Positions 18,475 to 28,440 of a stretch of 28,440 bases of DNA are shown one piece after another. The notes below the pieces were generated by a model. The model did no database searches. It was given only the letters and a program-made list of their open reading frames with translations, and was not told the origin of the DNA. Each line of letters begins with the position of its first letter. Positions within the stretch are counted from its first letter, which is position 1. Location of the stretch: NCBI GenBank assembly GCA_036939755.1, contig JALLAZ010000096.1, positions 1-28,440 of the forward strand, given 5' to 3'. The position numbers and the translations under genes are program-made. The DNA comes from Stephanodiscus triporus. Lineage: Eukaryota; Bacillariophyta; Thalassiosirophyceae; Thalassiosirales; Thalassiosiraceae.

Positions 18475-18558
18475 GTTTTATGATGGTGACCGGCGCCAAT
18501 CTGAAGCTATTGTAGTAGGAGTACTTACGATATTGTAAATATAAAGGGAGATTAGGTG

Positions 18559-19330
18559 AAATATACACATAATACTTGTCGCGGCGTTCATTTATCACAC
18601 CGGCTATTTTTTCCCATTCATTTCTCTTCACCTCAGACTTTTCGATGCGTATCACACCTGAGTTTTCCTGACTTTCTATTTATATCACACCTGCACCAGT
18701 TTTGCCGTTCATATATCACACTTAACGCCAAAATTTATTTTTACCATTCATTTGTTTCACCTGCAAGGAAAATACCCTTCGTTTGTTACACCTGCACTGT
18801 TTTGAGTTTTAAAATACTTCACCTTGTGATATAAACGACAGGTGCGATAAAGTAATGGAGTTATCACAAGGTGAAGTATTTTAAAACTCAACACAGTGCA
18901 GGTGCAACAAACGAAGGGTATTTTCCTTGCAGGTGAAACAAATGAATGGTAAAAATAAAGGATGTGTGTGCAATCTCTACACCTGATTTATGGTGAGTGT
19001 GATAGATTAACTGACAGTTTAGCTTGGACGAGAGGGGGGGGATTGCCAAAAATGACTTTCTGATGTGCCAAGAAAGGTGTGATACAAGACTGGGAGAATT
19101 AACTTGGTGTGATAAACGAAACTAATAAAACCCACCCGTGTGATAAATGAGTCTAATACAACAAGCTAGTGTGATATTCTAATGGCAAAAAAGTAGTGTA
19201 TGTATAATTGAACGGGAAATAACAAGGTCACCTGTAGAATCTAGTGTGAAAATTCACATAGTGTGGGAAAGGAAAAATAAAAAACACGGCGTGATCTACG
19301 AATACCGCGAAAAGTATTATGTGTATATTC
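18559..19330. mobile_element. foldback/MITE-like non-coding element with terminal inverted repeats
   Basis: The outer ends mirror each other: AATATACACATAATACTT near 18560-18577 and its reverse complement ending near 19329. The similarity continues inward through TCGCGG and a TATCACACC-like motif. Inside, TATCACAC occurs four times on the left (18593, 18650, 18683, 18714), and its complement GTGTGATA occurs five times on the right (18997, 19077, 19107, 19138, 19169), with none in the opposite sense. The centre is a 98-bp-arm hairpin (separate entry). There is no transposase, so it would depend on a helper. If the ends are TACACATAATACTT, both are flanked by TA, which would fit a TA target duplication, but the exact boundary is uncertain. 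Confidence 0.7.
18734..18959. repeat. 98-bp near-perfect inverted repeat (long hairpin)
   Basis: Arms 18734-18831 and 18862-18959 are reverse complements with two mismatches over 98 bp. The spacer is 30 bp. The arms include TTCATTTGTTTCACCTGCA and CGTTTGTTACACCTGCA units related to the TATCACACCTG repeats outside. If transcribed, this would form a long double-stranded RNA. Confidence 0.9.
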
Positions 19331-20560
19331 TAGCTTTTTCCCCAAATTATTCAAATGTAGCAAAACAATAAAAATCGATCTAACTACAACACTAGTTGAT
19401 CGAAAATAAAATACATGTTAAAACAAACAACTAAACATTACAACCAGATCCACTTAATGTATCTGAGTTACGTTAAACGCTTAATTTGAAACAATAAATT
19501 CATCAATTTGTAGCGTTTTAATTTTATAGATCCATTTTTGGCTTTTGTGAGGATTACTATGTTAATAAGCTACGATTAGGTCAATTGCGAAATTGTCGAT
19601 GGCAATCGAATACACGTCCGTCCAACCCAGTTCGACGGCCGCACTGAAGCGCTGGTACGATTCTGCTTACATCGACCGATGGAGGGGGTCCAGGGCTTCA
19701 CCCAAAGCCACTGGATGCTGTCATCGGGCAAGTATTTGCACTGTATTGCCCCTGCGAACGACAGGGTTTGCATTCAGAACAAAAACGATGAAAAAGCATC
19801 ATACTTGCCGGCCGTTTTGCTGGCCATGGTGGTGTGCCGGTACGATACCGTGTGCATCTCCCGATGGAGGGGGTCCAGGGCTACAACGGAAGCCACTGGT
19901 CGCCAACACCGGGCAAGTATTGCAGCCGATAGCATCAATCGGTCATGCAAAAGCCAATCCAAGTTTTTTCATTGTCAACCTGCTGAAAAGGGGGCTCGGG
20001 TGACGTCAAGGCCCCTAATAACAATAGGGGTATGACATATCAAACTAATGGGAAAGACTTAAATAAGACAATGTGATACTTGGTGGGGCAACTAAACTAG
20101 TAAAATAACATAATAAAAATTGATTTCTATTAAGCATTGATTATGTAGAAGTAGCATAAAAAAACTCCAAAAATCGCTACTTTTTAAGATTTTTTGTCCC
20201 ACCTACGCATACACGACCATACCATGAATGCTCCTGCCATTTTTCTTTAAAATTTCTTATGGTCCAAATTGTCCTCTCTGACAAAACTAAAGATTAGAGT
20301 CCTATCTTCATTAACTTTCTATTCAGAATCAAATCTAAATAATTTTAACCAACAGTAATTCCAAATTCATGCTGCAAAATCTATGGTACCATGGCCATGG
20401 GGATAACATTTGGTCATACTAGAAAAAAATTGCGTATTAAATTACTACATACTAAGTATGTGGCAGACATGATGGTCTTTCTTTTGCACCAGAGTACAGC
20501 AAAGGCCTGAGCCTTGAGCATCTATTATCACACTCCTTTTGTTACGGGAAATTGGTCAAC
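19331..20560. other. AT-rich intergenic region between two mobile elements
   Basis: No gene is recognised. Apart from the duplicated segment at 19651-19928, the sequence is AT-rich, with short homopolymer runs. The left boundary of the retroelement that follows could not be fixed. Confidence 0.5.
19651..19928. repeat. two direct repeats of about 93 bp, 185 bp apart
   Basis: Copy A at 19651-19743 and copy B at 19836-19928 share the block CGATGGAGGGGGTCCAGGGCT exactly, plus AAGCCACTGG/GAAGCCACTGG and CGGGCAAGTATT, with scattered changes and a 1-bp length difference. All frames lack a coherent protein spanning both copies, so I treat it as a non-coding duplication. Confidence 0.6.
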
Positions 20561-20578
20561 CAGGACGCAATATCTCAT

Positions 20579-21090
20579 TTATGCCCACTTACGTTGCCAA
20601 CGCCAACAAAGGCTTCCTTCCTGGTTGACCTGTAGTACCGCCTCATACTCCAGACGCATCCGTGGCCGGCTACCATGGCAGTACTGCGTGCGCAGAGCCT
20701 GGCAAGAACTGCCAGCGATGTGCTCTGCCACCCCCATGGCTGAGTCCATCCCCACGATCCATTCCAGCTTCTCCGCGGCAGAACTCATGGCAAGTTGCTC
20801 AAAATCTACCTGGAGGAGCACCCGGTCCTCCTCTAAGAGGTCCCCTGGATCTATCCCCAAGCAACCTTCGATACACGCGTAAGTATCTGCTCATGGCTGT
20901 CCCTTGGGAGACCATCCTGGAGTGCCATATGCACCATGGTGTTGAAGTACAGCCACTGCTGGTGTACCATTTTGAGCAGCCGGTGCTTAAGACCGCGGGC
21001 CCAGTAGTCCGTGTTCCATTCCAAATGACGGTCATGGATGTCACTAATTTGGCCCTCAAGAAAGTTGTCCCACCTGAGTCAATCATGATA
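20579..21090 (-). pseudogene. retroelement ORF2 C-terminal tail
   Basis: One frame reads Y-W-A-R-G-L-K-H-R-L-L-K-M-V-H-Q-Q-W-L-Y and then, in a shifted frame, D-L-L-E-E-D-R-V-L-L-Q-V-D-F-E-Q-L. Both look like the conserved post-RNase H tail I know from related diatom retroelements. A frameshift or stop near 20860-20870 separates the pieces. The function of this tail is not known to me. Confidence 0.6.
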
Positions 21091-21298
21091 TTCTGCGGCC
21101 AAGCGGAATTGAGATGGCTGACCCAGCAGAGAGGCCATAGTACGTGTGCCTTGCCCAGGCAAGTAACGCCGGAAGAGGTGCACCACCTCCGGATCCATCT
21201 GTTGGTCCCTGAGCCACTGCATCAGCAAGGTAATGGACTCGGAGAAGATCAAAGTTTGGTCCTTGTTGCGACAATGGGTAATGTGTGCAGCGGATTCA

Positions 21299-22250
21299 TC
21301 AGCACACCTTAGTACCGGTGAAAAGTGTCACGCCCTTGGAAGGGAAGAGATCCTTGATAAATGTCTGTGTCACGAGAGCTGCCATTAGAGCGGACAAAGC
21401 AAGTTCATTGGCTCGGATATTTACCTTCTGGAGTGGGGTAAGTTGATTGCACTGGAGGTGCTTGTCCATATGGCCATGACCATGAACCATGGTAAACCCT
21501 ATCCGGGACTCCAATATCAATTGTATAAAATAACAAAACACATCTGACTGTGCCTGTTTCTCAAGTAACAGGCACCAAAAATTTGTGCTGTACAGAACGA
21601 TGCCCATGTTATCACACCCAAAGCACGGGGTAGCTGGACCCAGGACACCTCTACCAGCGATGGCCGCCTGAACTATCAACGGTGCGCAGCATCCGCCAAG
21701 AATCTTCGCACGGTAATTGTCCACCGAGCGTTTCGTGCTCCGTTCCACCCAGGTCACGTTGGCATACTTGCCTTCCTGAGTGCGATGAAGCACCACTGCG
21801 CATAAACAGACATGATGGCCAATAAGAAGTGAGCCCCGCATCAGGCTGTTGCACAGCCGTCACAGTCAATCTGGAGGGTTTTCCAGAGGGACGAGTTGCC
21901 CCAGGCTTTGAGATTGTCACGGAGGGTGCACGGAACATCGATAGCCCGTGGAACCCAGTGGAGTGCAGAAGAGTGATGCCAAAGCATTGCACCATTCCAC
22001 GACTGGATACTCACATGGTGTGTCAGTGTCAACTCCCCGGGAATCCGATTGGTGAGGTAGTAGGTTGAGCTGTATTGTGTCGACCACCATGACCATAGTG
22101 GCTCATACACTTCAGAGGCACCTGCAGATTTTATATTGTATATGTGCGAACCATCTGCGTTTGTAAACCAATTGTCTGGTCGATGCAGGTTTGCGAATGC
22201 ACCAAGGGGAATCCGGAGATGTGTGCCCAAGATCATAATTGAGCCCACGG
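21299..22250 (-). pseudogene. retroelement RNase H region (broken)
   Basis: The piece 21299-21841 carries V-D-N-Y-R-A-K-I-L-G-G, C-D-N-M-G-I-V and V-H-G-H-G-H-M-D, the order of type I RNase H active-site blocks. The residue expected to be Glu in Y-R-A-E is Lys, so the site is probably dead. The preceding piece to 22250 (WSWWSTQYSSTYYL and following) is the connecting region, in other frames. Confidence 0.65.
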
Positions 22251-22603
22251 CTTGTTTCAGAGAGTTAACTGAGCCTGTGTGGGCCGCTGACAGGAAAACT
22301 CCATAGTGCTTCGTCCTGCGGTCATTGTGAGCATTGAGGGCTTAATGGTCAAGCTGTCGCAGCATACCATGTCCCCTATCAAGTGTACTTTCTTATGGTA
22401 GCAAAACTGGTTGATGGCCACTAGTTCCACGGAGGAGAATATACTGGTGTCAGCCAACGCCTCTATCAGGGGTCTGTTGTCAATGTGCAAAATGCTGACC
22501 CAACTGTCTTGGGGAAGCCGTAAGCTCACACCGTACCGGGAGAGAGGCTGCCACAATTCCGGAAGAAGCCATGGGTCCCCAGATCGCCAAATTTTATGAA
22601 CGA

Positions 22604-24843
22604 TCAAAGGAGCACCTCCCCCCCAATACCCACCTCATTTTGGAACACCAAATATGCCAAGGCTAGCATTTTTCCAATGAAATTTTCTGGCTGTCCCCAA
22701 TGCTCCCAGATCATATGGATTTTTGAGCTTAAAGCATTGATGTTCAGATTCGGGAGGGCCAAGCCCTGAAATCGGAGGGGCAATGTGCAAAATTCCTTGG
22801 TGATGTGGCAATTCACCTTCAATGACAGGAGCAAGCTGTAACAGAAAATTTGAAAGCTGTCTTGAGCTTATCGGGATCGTGCATGAGTGCCACCGCACCA
22901 TATATCAGCTTGGGGTACAGTTGGTACCATGTACCCATCCAACAATCCCTTGGCAGAGGGTTCTGGGCCTGTAACCGGCTTGCGTTCTCGAGGCTGGTGT
23001 TCTGAGGTGATCAACATGATACGTGAAGTTGGCCGTAGGACAGAATTACACACCCAACTTATTTTCCGGCTTGTCTAATGGGTGGAGGCTAATGGCCACC
23101 ATCTGGCCCCCCGGTTGTGGAATCATGAGAGGTTGCTGTGGGAGCTCCCCCAACGCTTGAGATGTGCTTCCCCCTTGACCCACTTCCAACCAAGCTTGTA
23201 CCAAAAACATTTTGCCAGTTTGAGAGAGCACATGCTCACGTGGACAAGTCCGGTCCAGTATATGGTGGCAGCTTGTACAGACTCCAAAAACTCAGCATCC
23301 ATAGGGGTGCCATGAGCAAGGTGGAGGAGATTGGAATCATCAACTTATATAACCACCGGGATGATAAATGCATCTTGAGCAAGGCCTGGGGTAAACTGAG
23401 CCCCATGGCCCTGGCGCCGGTATACCTCAATGAGAAGGGTACTAACAGCAAGAAAACCCAGCAGGGAAGCACCATTCCCCTGGCCAAACTCCATTGAAGG
23501 GCCGTCAGGAGTTCTGCCAAGAGCTGTAGCACTCTGGCCAAAGGCTATCTTCAGATACCACTTCATCATTTGGAGGACAGAGGGCATCATTGTGACCATG
23601 ACCTTCTGGACTTTAAAGGATTGAAGCGCAATGCTCACAATGGGATGGGCAACGGCATCATAGCAGTTTGCAAAGTCCATGCTCTCTACAGCTGCCGGTC
23701 AATGTAGAGCCCGCGCAATGTCGCAGAACAGGCCAGACGTGACCACTCCGTGGGCAGCCTGAGAGCTGCATTAGCAAAATGCTCTACTTAGACTATGTCC
23801 TCCTGGAAGACTCTGTCCATCATACGCTTGGCAAACACATACTTATTGAGCCAATTCTAATTGGCCTTGAGGAGGCATATGGTCTGCATCTTATCAATAT
23901 ATATTCCCGAACACCTTCTCTAGCAGAATGAAGCAGAATGGTCTTACCGTTACCCCACCACGCCAGCGGAATGCCCGTCATCACCGCCAGCGTCAGCTTA
24001 GCTGCATGAAGTGCCAAGAGGAACCAGTCATGGGCAGCCGCCTTGTAAATGCCGGATTCGGACAATTGGATATCCTCGTCTGTATGGATCCAAAATTGTT
24101 GGAAGTCCGTGGTAGTGACAAAGTCCACCACCTCCTCCTCAGACAAGTGGGAGAAGATATGATGCGCCTCTTGAAGAAGCAACTTTGTGTAGGGGTCCAT
24201 GTTGGCCGGATAGTTGTAGGTGCCCCAAACCCAAAGAACCCCGGTCTGCCATCCATATCCGCAAGATAGCCAAAGTCCTGGTGTGAGTGAGGATCCTGGA
24301 TGATCGGGGCACCTTGAGCCGTCTTGTACTGGCGACTGATGTGGTCGGCCCCCTCACGTTCCACCCCCTCTTGGGACATTTACAGAAGGTCTGTGTCTGG
24401 GATGCACAATCAAGTACCAGCTCCACACCAATCCGGTTGCACTGCTCACCATAGGGACCGCCAATGGCGTCGTTTTGCTTCCAAGTGTAAGATTCCGACA
24501 ATGGTCTTGACATAATTAGCGTTGCCCTGTGCTCGGGCTGAGTCAAGACACAAGCAAAGGTGCTCATCATGTAGCTTTGGGGCACTCTGCCAGAGGGCCT
24601 CTAGGTGTCGTTGACAATCCTCCTTGGCAGCTGTCACCTGCTGAAGCGTGAGCAAATGTGGTGGGGGACAAAGAGGTGGCAGAAAGTCTGATATAGATTG
24701 CCCGCATGCTCCACCTTCCCCTCTAGATAGCGACGTATCCAGCAGTAAACCTGTATCTGACATATCATCCACAGACCAATCACCAGATGAAACTCTATGC
24801 TCCCATCCCAGAACTTGTTACAACACTTCTTGGAGCCAAGCAT
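22604..24843 (-). pseudogene. retroelement reverse transcriptase region (multiple frameshifts)
   Basis: Finger-type sequence appears around 23880-24200 (SESGIYKAAAHDWFLLALHA), spread over three frames. The palm follows at 23345-23680, with D-F-A-N-C-Y-D-A-V-A-H (motif A) and F-G-Q-G-N-G-A-S (motif B). Motif C is still readable as V-D-D-S-N-L at 23344-23327, but in another frame and directly after a TAA. A thumb/post-RT stretch with L-R-F-Q-G-L-A-L-P-N-L-N lies near 22730-22790. The enzyme cannot be made as a single chain. Confidence 0.75.
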
Positions 24844-24846
24844 TAA

Positions 24847-26529
24847 TCAAGTCACCTCTCTGTCCCACCACTGATTAAACATCAGTTGGAAGTCTGCCAC
24901 AGACATGTTTGAGTAGTTTTGCTGGAGGAACTCCAATTTCTCAAACGACCAATGTCGGACAAGGAGCTGTTTGAGAACCTTATTATAGTTGTTCACCGTC
25001 CGGGTGACTTTGCAGCGGAGTGCTTGACTGGAGGGGCGGACTGTCAAGGGGTACTCCATACCAAGCACCAAATGAGCATTGAAATCACGGATCTGGAACC
25101 GATGATCCAATCCCCACCCCATGTGGGGATAGGTATGAGTTAGTGCACACAATACCCGGAGTCGCAAAGGTCCCTACAATCACCACCTGTCCTGACTGGT
25201 GACTATGAGGGGCCTCCCTCCCCATTCCTCCATCAGAAGACCATCTGACCAAAGGCATCTGGCAAGATTGCCCATGTAAATATTTTCATTCATGTCTGAA
25301 ATAAGGATGATCTCATCCCCGGCCGAACGCCAGAGCTTCATTTGTGTGACTAGTTGCATGGCAAATAGTTTACGCAGCTTCAGGAAGATACCACGCTTCC
25401 AAAAACACCGAATGTGTTGCATTGTCACTGTGCCCTCGTGCAGCAGGCGCCTGTCCCGGCCCAATTTTGACGTAGTCAAGCCTCGACAGGGCTGGTATGC
25501 AGTCACTATGCGGGTGCGGTGCTCCCCGGGGCCCACCTGTACCCATTACCAGTGACCAAGACCGGTAGGGTCCATTCTGGTGGCTGTCACATATCCTGAC
25601 AGATGGGTGAACGCTGCGGTCAGTGTCCTGCCCTGTTGGTACCGACTATGTTGCTCATGTATGTTGCGTGCTGCGGAAACATGGGAACCCCGGAAGGCGG
25701 CAAAAATATCCTTTGGCCGCTGGCCGACAGGCGCCATCAAGAAGTTCATTCCATGCTCCACAATACGTGCACTATCTGTCTGATATTTATTGTGGAGGTG
25801 CAGGAGCTTCCAAAGTTTGGTCAAGCGCAGGTCAAAAAGGCTGAGGCTGTTGGCATTTTTACACCTGAGCCGGACGATGTCATCCCCCTTCACGTCCAGA
25901 ATATACCCGTGTCCGCCCTTTCTCCATTGTTCAAGGAGGTCCTGGACCATTGCCTCCTTGTGCGTCTGTGCCTCATAAATCCTCTCTGCCACCACTGCAA
26001 ACCGGACGGAGTCCACCTTGTTTGGTTGCGTGTCCAGTCCCGAGGATAGGGCTGCAGGGCGGATCTGCAGAATGGTCGGAACTAGGGTTGACCTGTGCGC
26101 CTCCAAGCCCTGCCAAAAGTGTTCAAGACTAGTCTGTACGATTGTTGTAGTCGAGTGTTTATGATGCCTTCTGCTTGCACATTGTTGATCCCTAAGTTTA
26201 TCCTGCATTCTAGTCCGGCGGCGCCGGTCTGTTGTAGAGAGTGGGAGAAGCCGGTTGGCAACCGGGCGGGGGATGATCTGATCCCACTGCGGCGGTTCCC
26301 ATTCATCATTTGTGACTGACGTGGGCACCCCCGGTCCCACCCCGCCAGACCGTGGCGACCCCCGACTCCCCGTCTGTGTCCCTGACTGTCCCACCCTCTG
26401 CAGGACACCTGACTCCGCATCTTTGCTCACGTTTTGTTGTCCATTGTGTTCCCCCATGCAAGCCCCCGGGAACTCACCTCCAGTGCTTGTATCCACCTGC
26501 CCGCTAGTATCATTCCCTGGATGGAACAT
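24847..26529 (-). pseudogene. retroelement ORF2 N-terminus and endonuclease-like domain with in-frame stops
   Basis: An ATG at 26529 opens a frame with a Gly/Ser/Arg-rich leader. Sequence resembling an endonuclease/exonuclease/phosphatase fold starts around 25900 (VRLRCKNANSLSLFDLRL, with EHGMNF). It continues through R-I-V-T-A-Y-Q-P-C and I-L-I-S-D-M-N-E-N (a G-D-F-N-E-like block) to W-G-L-D-H-R near the domain end. The whole stretch is in one frame, interrupted by stops near 25546, 25180 and 24847. It is consistent with an APE-type target-nicking enzyme, now inactive. Confidence 0.7.
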
Positions 26530-26585
26530 TTGGGTGCATCATACATGTCCCCCGCCAGCACCCCCAGCAGGGGACTCATCAGTGC

Positions 26586-28440
26586 CTACGATCCCTGCAT
26601 GACCCCATTCCTGGTTCCCGTCTGGCTCAGAGGCCCTTGGGCTTGGGGGGGGGCGATGGTCTTTAGCCCATTCATTGAGGCTGATTGCTTGACCTCATTC
26701 ATACAGGCATGAAGACAAACACTTTTGGCCCTCGTCTCCCAGTATAGCTGTTGCAAAGTGTCAGACTTATCAGAGCCAAACAAGCTGGTGTCCATTGCAT
26801 TTTCCACGAGAGTCGTCTCGTTGAATATGGCATGATTGGGACACATTTTGCAAAGGGCAAACACCAACCAATGAAATTCCTGGCGGGCACTCATGAGGCT
26901 GGCCGACACGACTTTCAAGGTAACCGAGCGGATGGAGTCCTGACCAGTTGTTGTGTGAGAGGCCTCCGTCAGCACCAAAGTGCTTGACCCCACCTGCAAA
27001 AAGTCCACACCATCCAAAGGTCGGAAGCGCATATGCTCCATGGCCCACTGCATCGCTTCCGTATCAAACTGCTGCTTGTGTTTGAAACCGCGCTGCATCT
27101 CCGCGAGAAGTTCCGGTGCGATATTGACGGCCCCCAGGGCCTCCATATCCTTGTCGTACATTGACGTCAAGATACTCCACAGCGTAATGGCAGTGTATGT
27201 ATCCGGGTCCCACTTCGAGTCATAGACTTCCATCGCCTGCTCCGGTAAAAACCAGTCTTGCACTATCACCTGCAGACACCGTTGCAAGTATTGAAGTACC
27301 TCCCAAAGGTACAGGTAAAAATGGAAGGCCAAACACTCCCAGAAGCGATCAACATATGCCTCATTCACATAGGTGTGCTGCCATTTGTCTCCCAGAGTCC
27401 CATCCTCCCTTGGCGGAAGCTTCATGCACATGAGCTCCCTCCAGAGTGTTGTCTTCTTTAAAGGGACGTCATGACTGGGTTCAACCTCCACCCTAACTGC
27501 ATAGTCCAAGCTCATGACCCCACCAAGATTGCTTTTGGGGTAGAAGTGGTTGTACGACATTTGGAGGCGCAAGCTCTTGAGGAACCATACCTCCATTGAG
27601 CTGCTCTGAGGGCCATGATGAAGTTCCAGGACTGACGTCTGCCAACTGATAGTACGCTTCATCTTGCCGGCCACCGTGAAATGGAGCATTAGTGTCCGCA
27701 TCCAGTCCCAGTCTGCGTCCGCGACCTCCATGACGTTACAACTGTGGAGGCGCTCAAAATAGTTAATGAACTCTGTATCCTCCATGCTGAGCTTGTCAAG
27801 CTTAGGAACTCTAACTTTGGTCTTCCATATGATGAATGGGGGGACCTCCCGGGACGCAAACTCTGTGCTAAGAGAGCCAACCTTGTTTTGAACACTCTCA
27901 ATGTGCTTGTCAAGTGCATCCATGAGAACCTTTTTGAGTGCTGCAGGGCACCACTCGTTCATTGTCCCAACAATCGCAAGGCGGGTTTTGATGTCAAGGT
28001 ATGGCATCTCCTTCTCCTTCAGAACGACATTGATGTGGTTCAAGTTCAACTGGATCAAGCCTACCAGATGGGCAAACTGGTACGTCATTTGACACAGAAG
28101 AATATCCAGGTTGGGCACTGTAGCTTATTGTTCCCTGCCTCATCCATCTCAAAGGTAGGGCTTAGCGTGTACACCTTGCTGATCTGAACGTGGTTGCCAA
28201 GGCCCATCATGTCTGACGGGAAGGTCTCAAGGCAGGTAATGGGAGAGTCCAATGACGGTCCATAGGCATCCTCATATAAAGCAGGGATGACTGTCATAGG
28301 ATCTGCCCGCAAGAGGAGGGAGAATGTCTCCCGTAGGCACTTGTACACGTTTGAGCCCAGATCAACCCCATGCTCCCTATGATGCATCTTAAGAGAGGCC
28401 ACGTAGGGTAAAGCCAGTGCGGTGGCAGATAAAATATGCC
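26586..28440 (-). pseudogene. retroelement ORF1 (gag-like), partial, one frameshift
   Basis: Open sequence enters at the window edge, running from 28440 to 28085 in one frame, then continues from about 28118 to 26586 in another. A single frameshift at 28085-28118 therefore breaks an otherwise long ORF of at least 600 codons. The long frame begins only with a GTG, which supports continuation from upstream. The product is Leu/Trp-rich and probably helical (WKTKVRVPKLDKLSMED, FINYFERLHSCN, DWDWMRTLMLHF), followed by a Gln/Ser-rich end. No zinc knuckle is visible. It stops 57 bp before the ORF2 ATG. Confidence 0.65.

Larger units (their letters stand above)
20560..28440 (-). mobile_element. degenerate LINE-like (non-LTR) retroelement, truncated by the window edge
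   Basis: Reading right to left, the minus strand shows an ORF1/gag-like frame entering from beyond the window. An ORF2 follows with an endonuclease/exonuclease/phosphatase-like region, a reverse transcriptase, a post-RT region, RNase H, and a conserved C-terminal tail. This order is that of a two-ORF APE-type LINE carrying RNase H. No LTR was seen on the 3' (left) side. Much of ORF2 stays in one frame with single stops (26529 to about 24640), and frameshifts dominate later, so the copy is dead but not ancient. Similar elements occur in stramenopile genomes; the clade cannot be settled by eye. The 3' end is placed near 20560 because the tail homology ends there; no poly(A) was identified. Confidence 0.8.

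Noticed and set aside
1..28440. CRISPR arrays, tRNA or rRNA genes, bacterial operons
   Set aside because: No regularly spaced identical repeats, tRNA B-box/cloverleaf or rRNA core sequences were noticed, and the gene structure is eukaryotic.

Overview
The window looks like nuclear DNA of a diatom or a close photosynthetic stramenopile. The clearest sign is the N-terminus of the fasciclin-domain protein at 12957-13851, a hydrophobic signal peptide followed at once by a D-A-F-V-A-P junction, the bipartite 'ASAFAP' plastid import signal of algae with complex plastids. Other signs are spliceosomal introns of about 150 bp with GTGAGT donors, tightly packed genes on both strands with short divergent promoters, serine/aspartate/arginine-rich disordered insertions, protein families with a diatom flavour, and a large decayed non-LTR retroelement.

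Layout. Positions 1-293 hold the 5' end of a two-exon minus-strand gene that leaves the window. Positions 353-2714 have no convincing gene but contain a cluster of hairpins. Positions 2715-18474 are the gene-rich part: a TPR-like protein (-), an acidic hypothetical protein (+), a DUF1350-type alpha/beta hydrolase with a probable plastid signal (-), an unknown membrane protein (+), a single-TM protein (-), a lipoyl-domain E2-like protein of the pyruvate dehydrogenase type (+), a plastid FAS1 protein with a small last exon (-), a divergent SPOUT/SpoU methyltransferase-like protein (+), and a two-copy Golgi-type glycosyltransferase-like protein (+). The genes mostly alternate in strand, so promoters are shared in divergent pairs and 3' ends meet in convergent pairs. 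There is no operon logic, and the shared themes are organelle targeting (mitochondrion, plastid) and the secretory pathway.

Positions 18559-19330 form a self-contained element with terminal inverted repeats, nine copies of an octamer arranged in mirror orientation, and a central 98-bp near-perfect hairpin, best described as a foldback/MITE-like transposon. Positions 19331-20560 are AT-rich with one duplicated ~93-bp segment. From about 20560 to the right edge, the minus strand carries one long broken retroelement: an ORF1 that runs off the window, then an ORF2 with endonuclease/exonuclease/phosphatase-like, reverse transcriptase and RNase H regions and a conserved C-terminal tail, with in-frame stops and frameshifts throughout.

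The most interesting gene is the E2-like protein at 11166-12719. It keeps the lipoyl lysine and the catalytic-domain fold signature, but its catalytic motif reads D-R-R-V-V-D-E instead of D-H-R-x-x-D-G, and no peripheral subunit-binding domain is visible. In place of that domain is a short P-S-I-R-F-L-G-K segment resembling the N-terminal motif of Kgd4/MRPS36. This suggests an E3-binding-protein (PDHX-like) subunit built in a different way.
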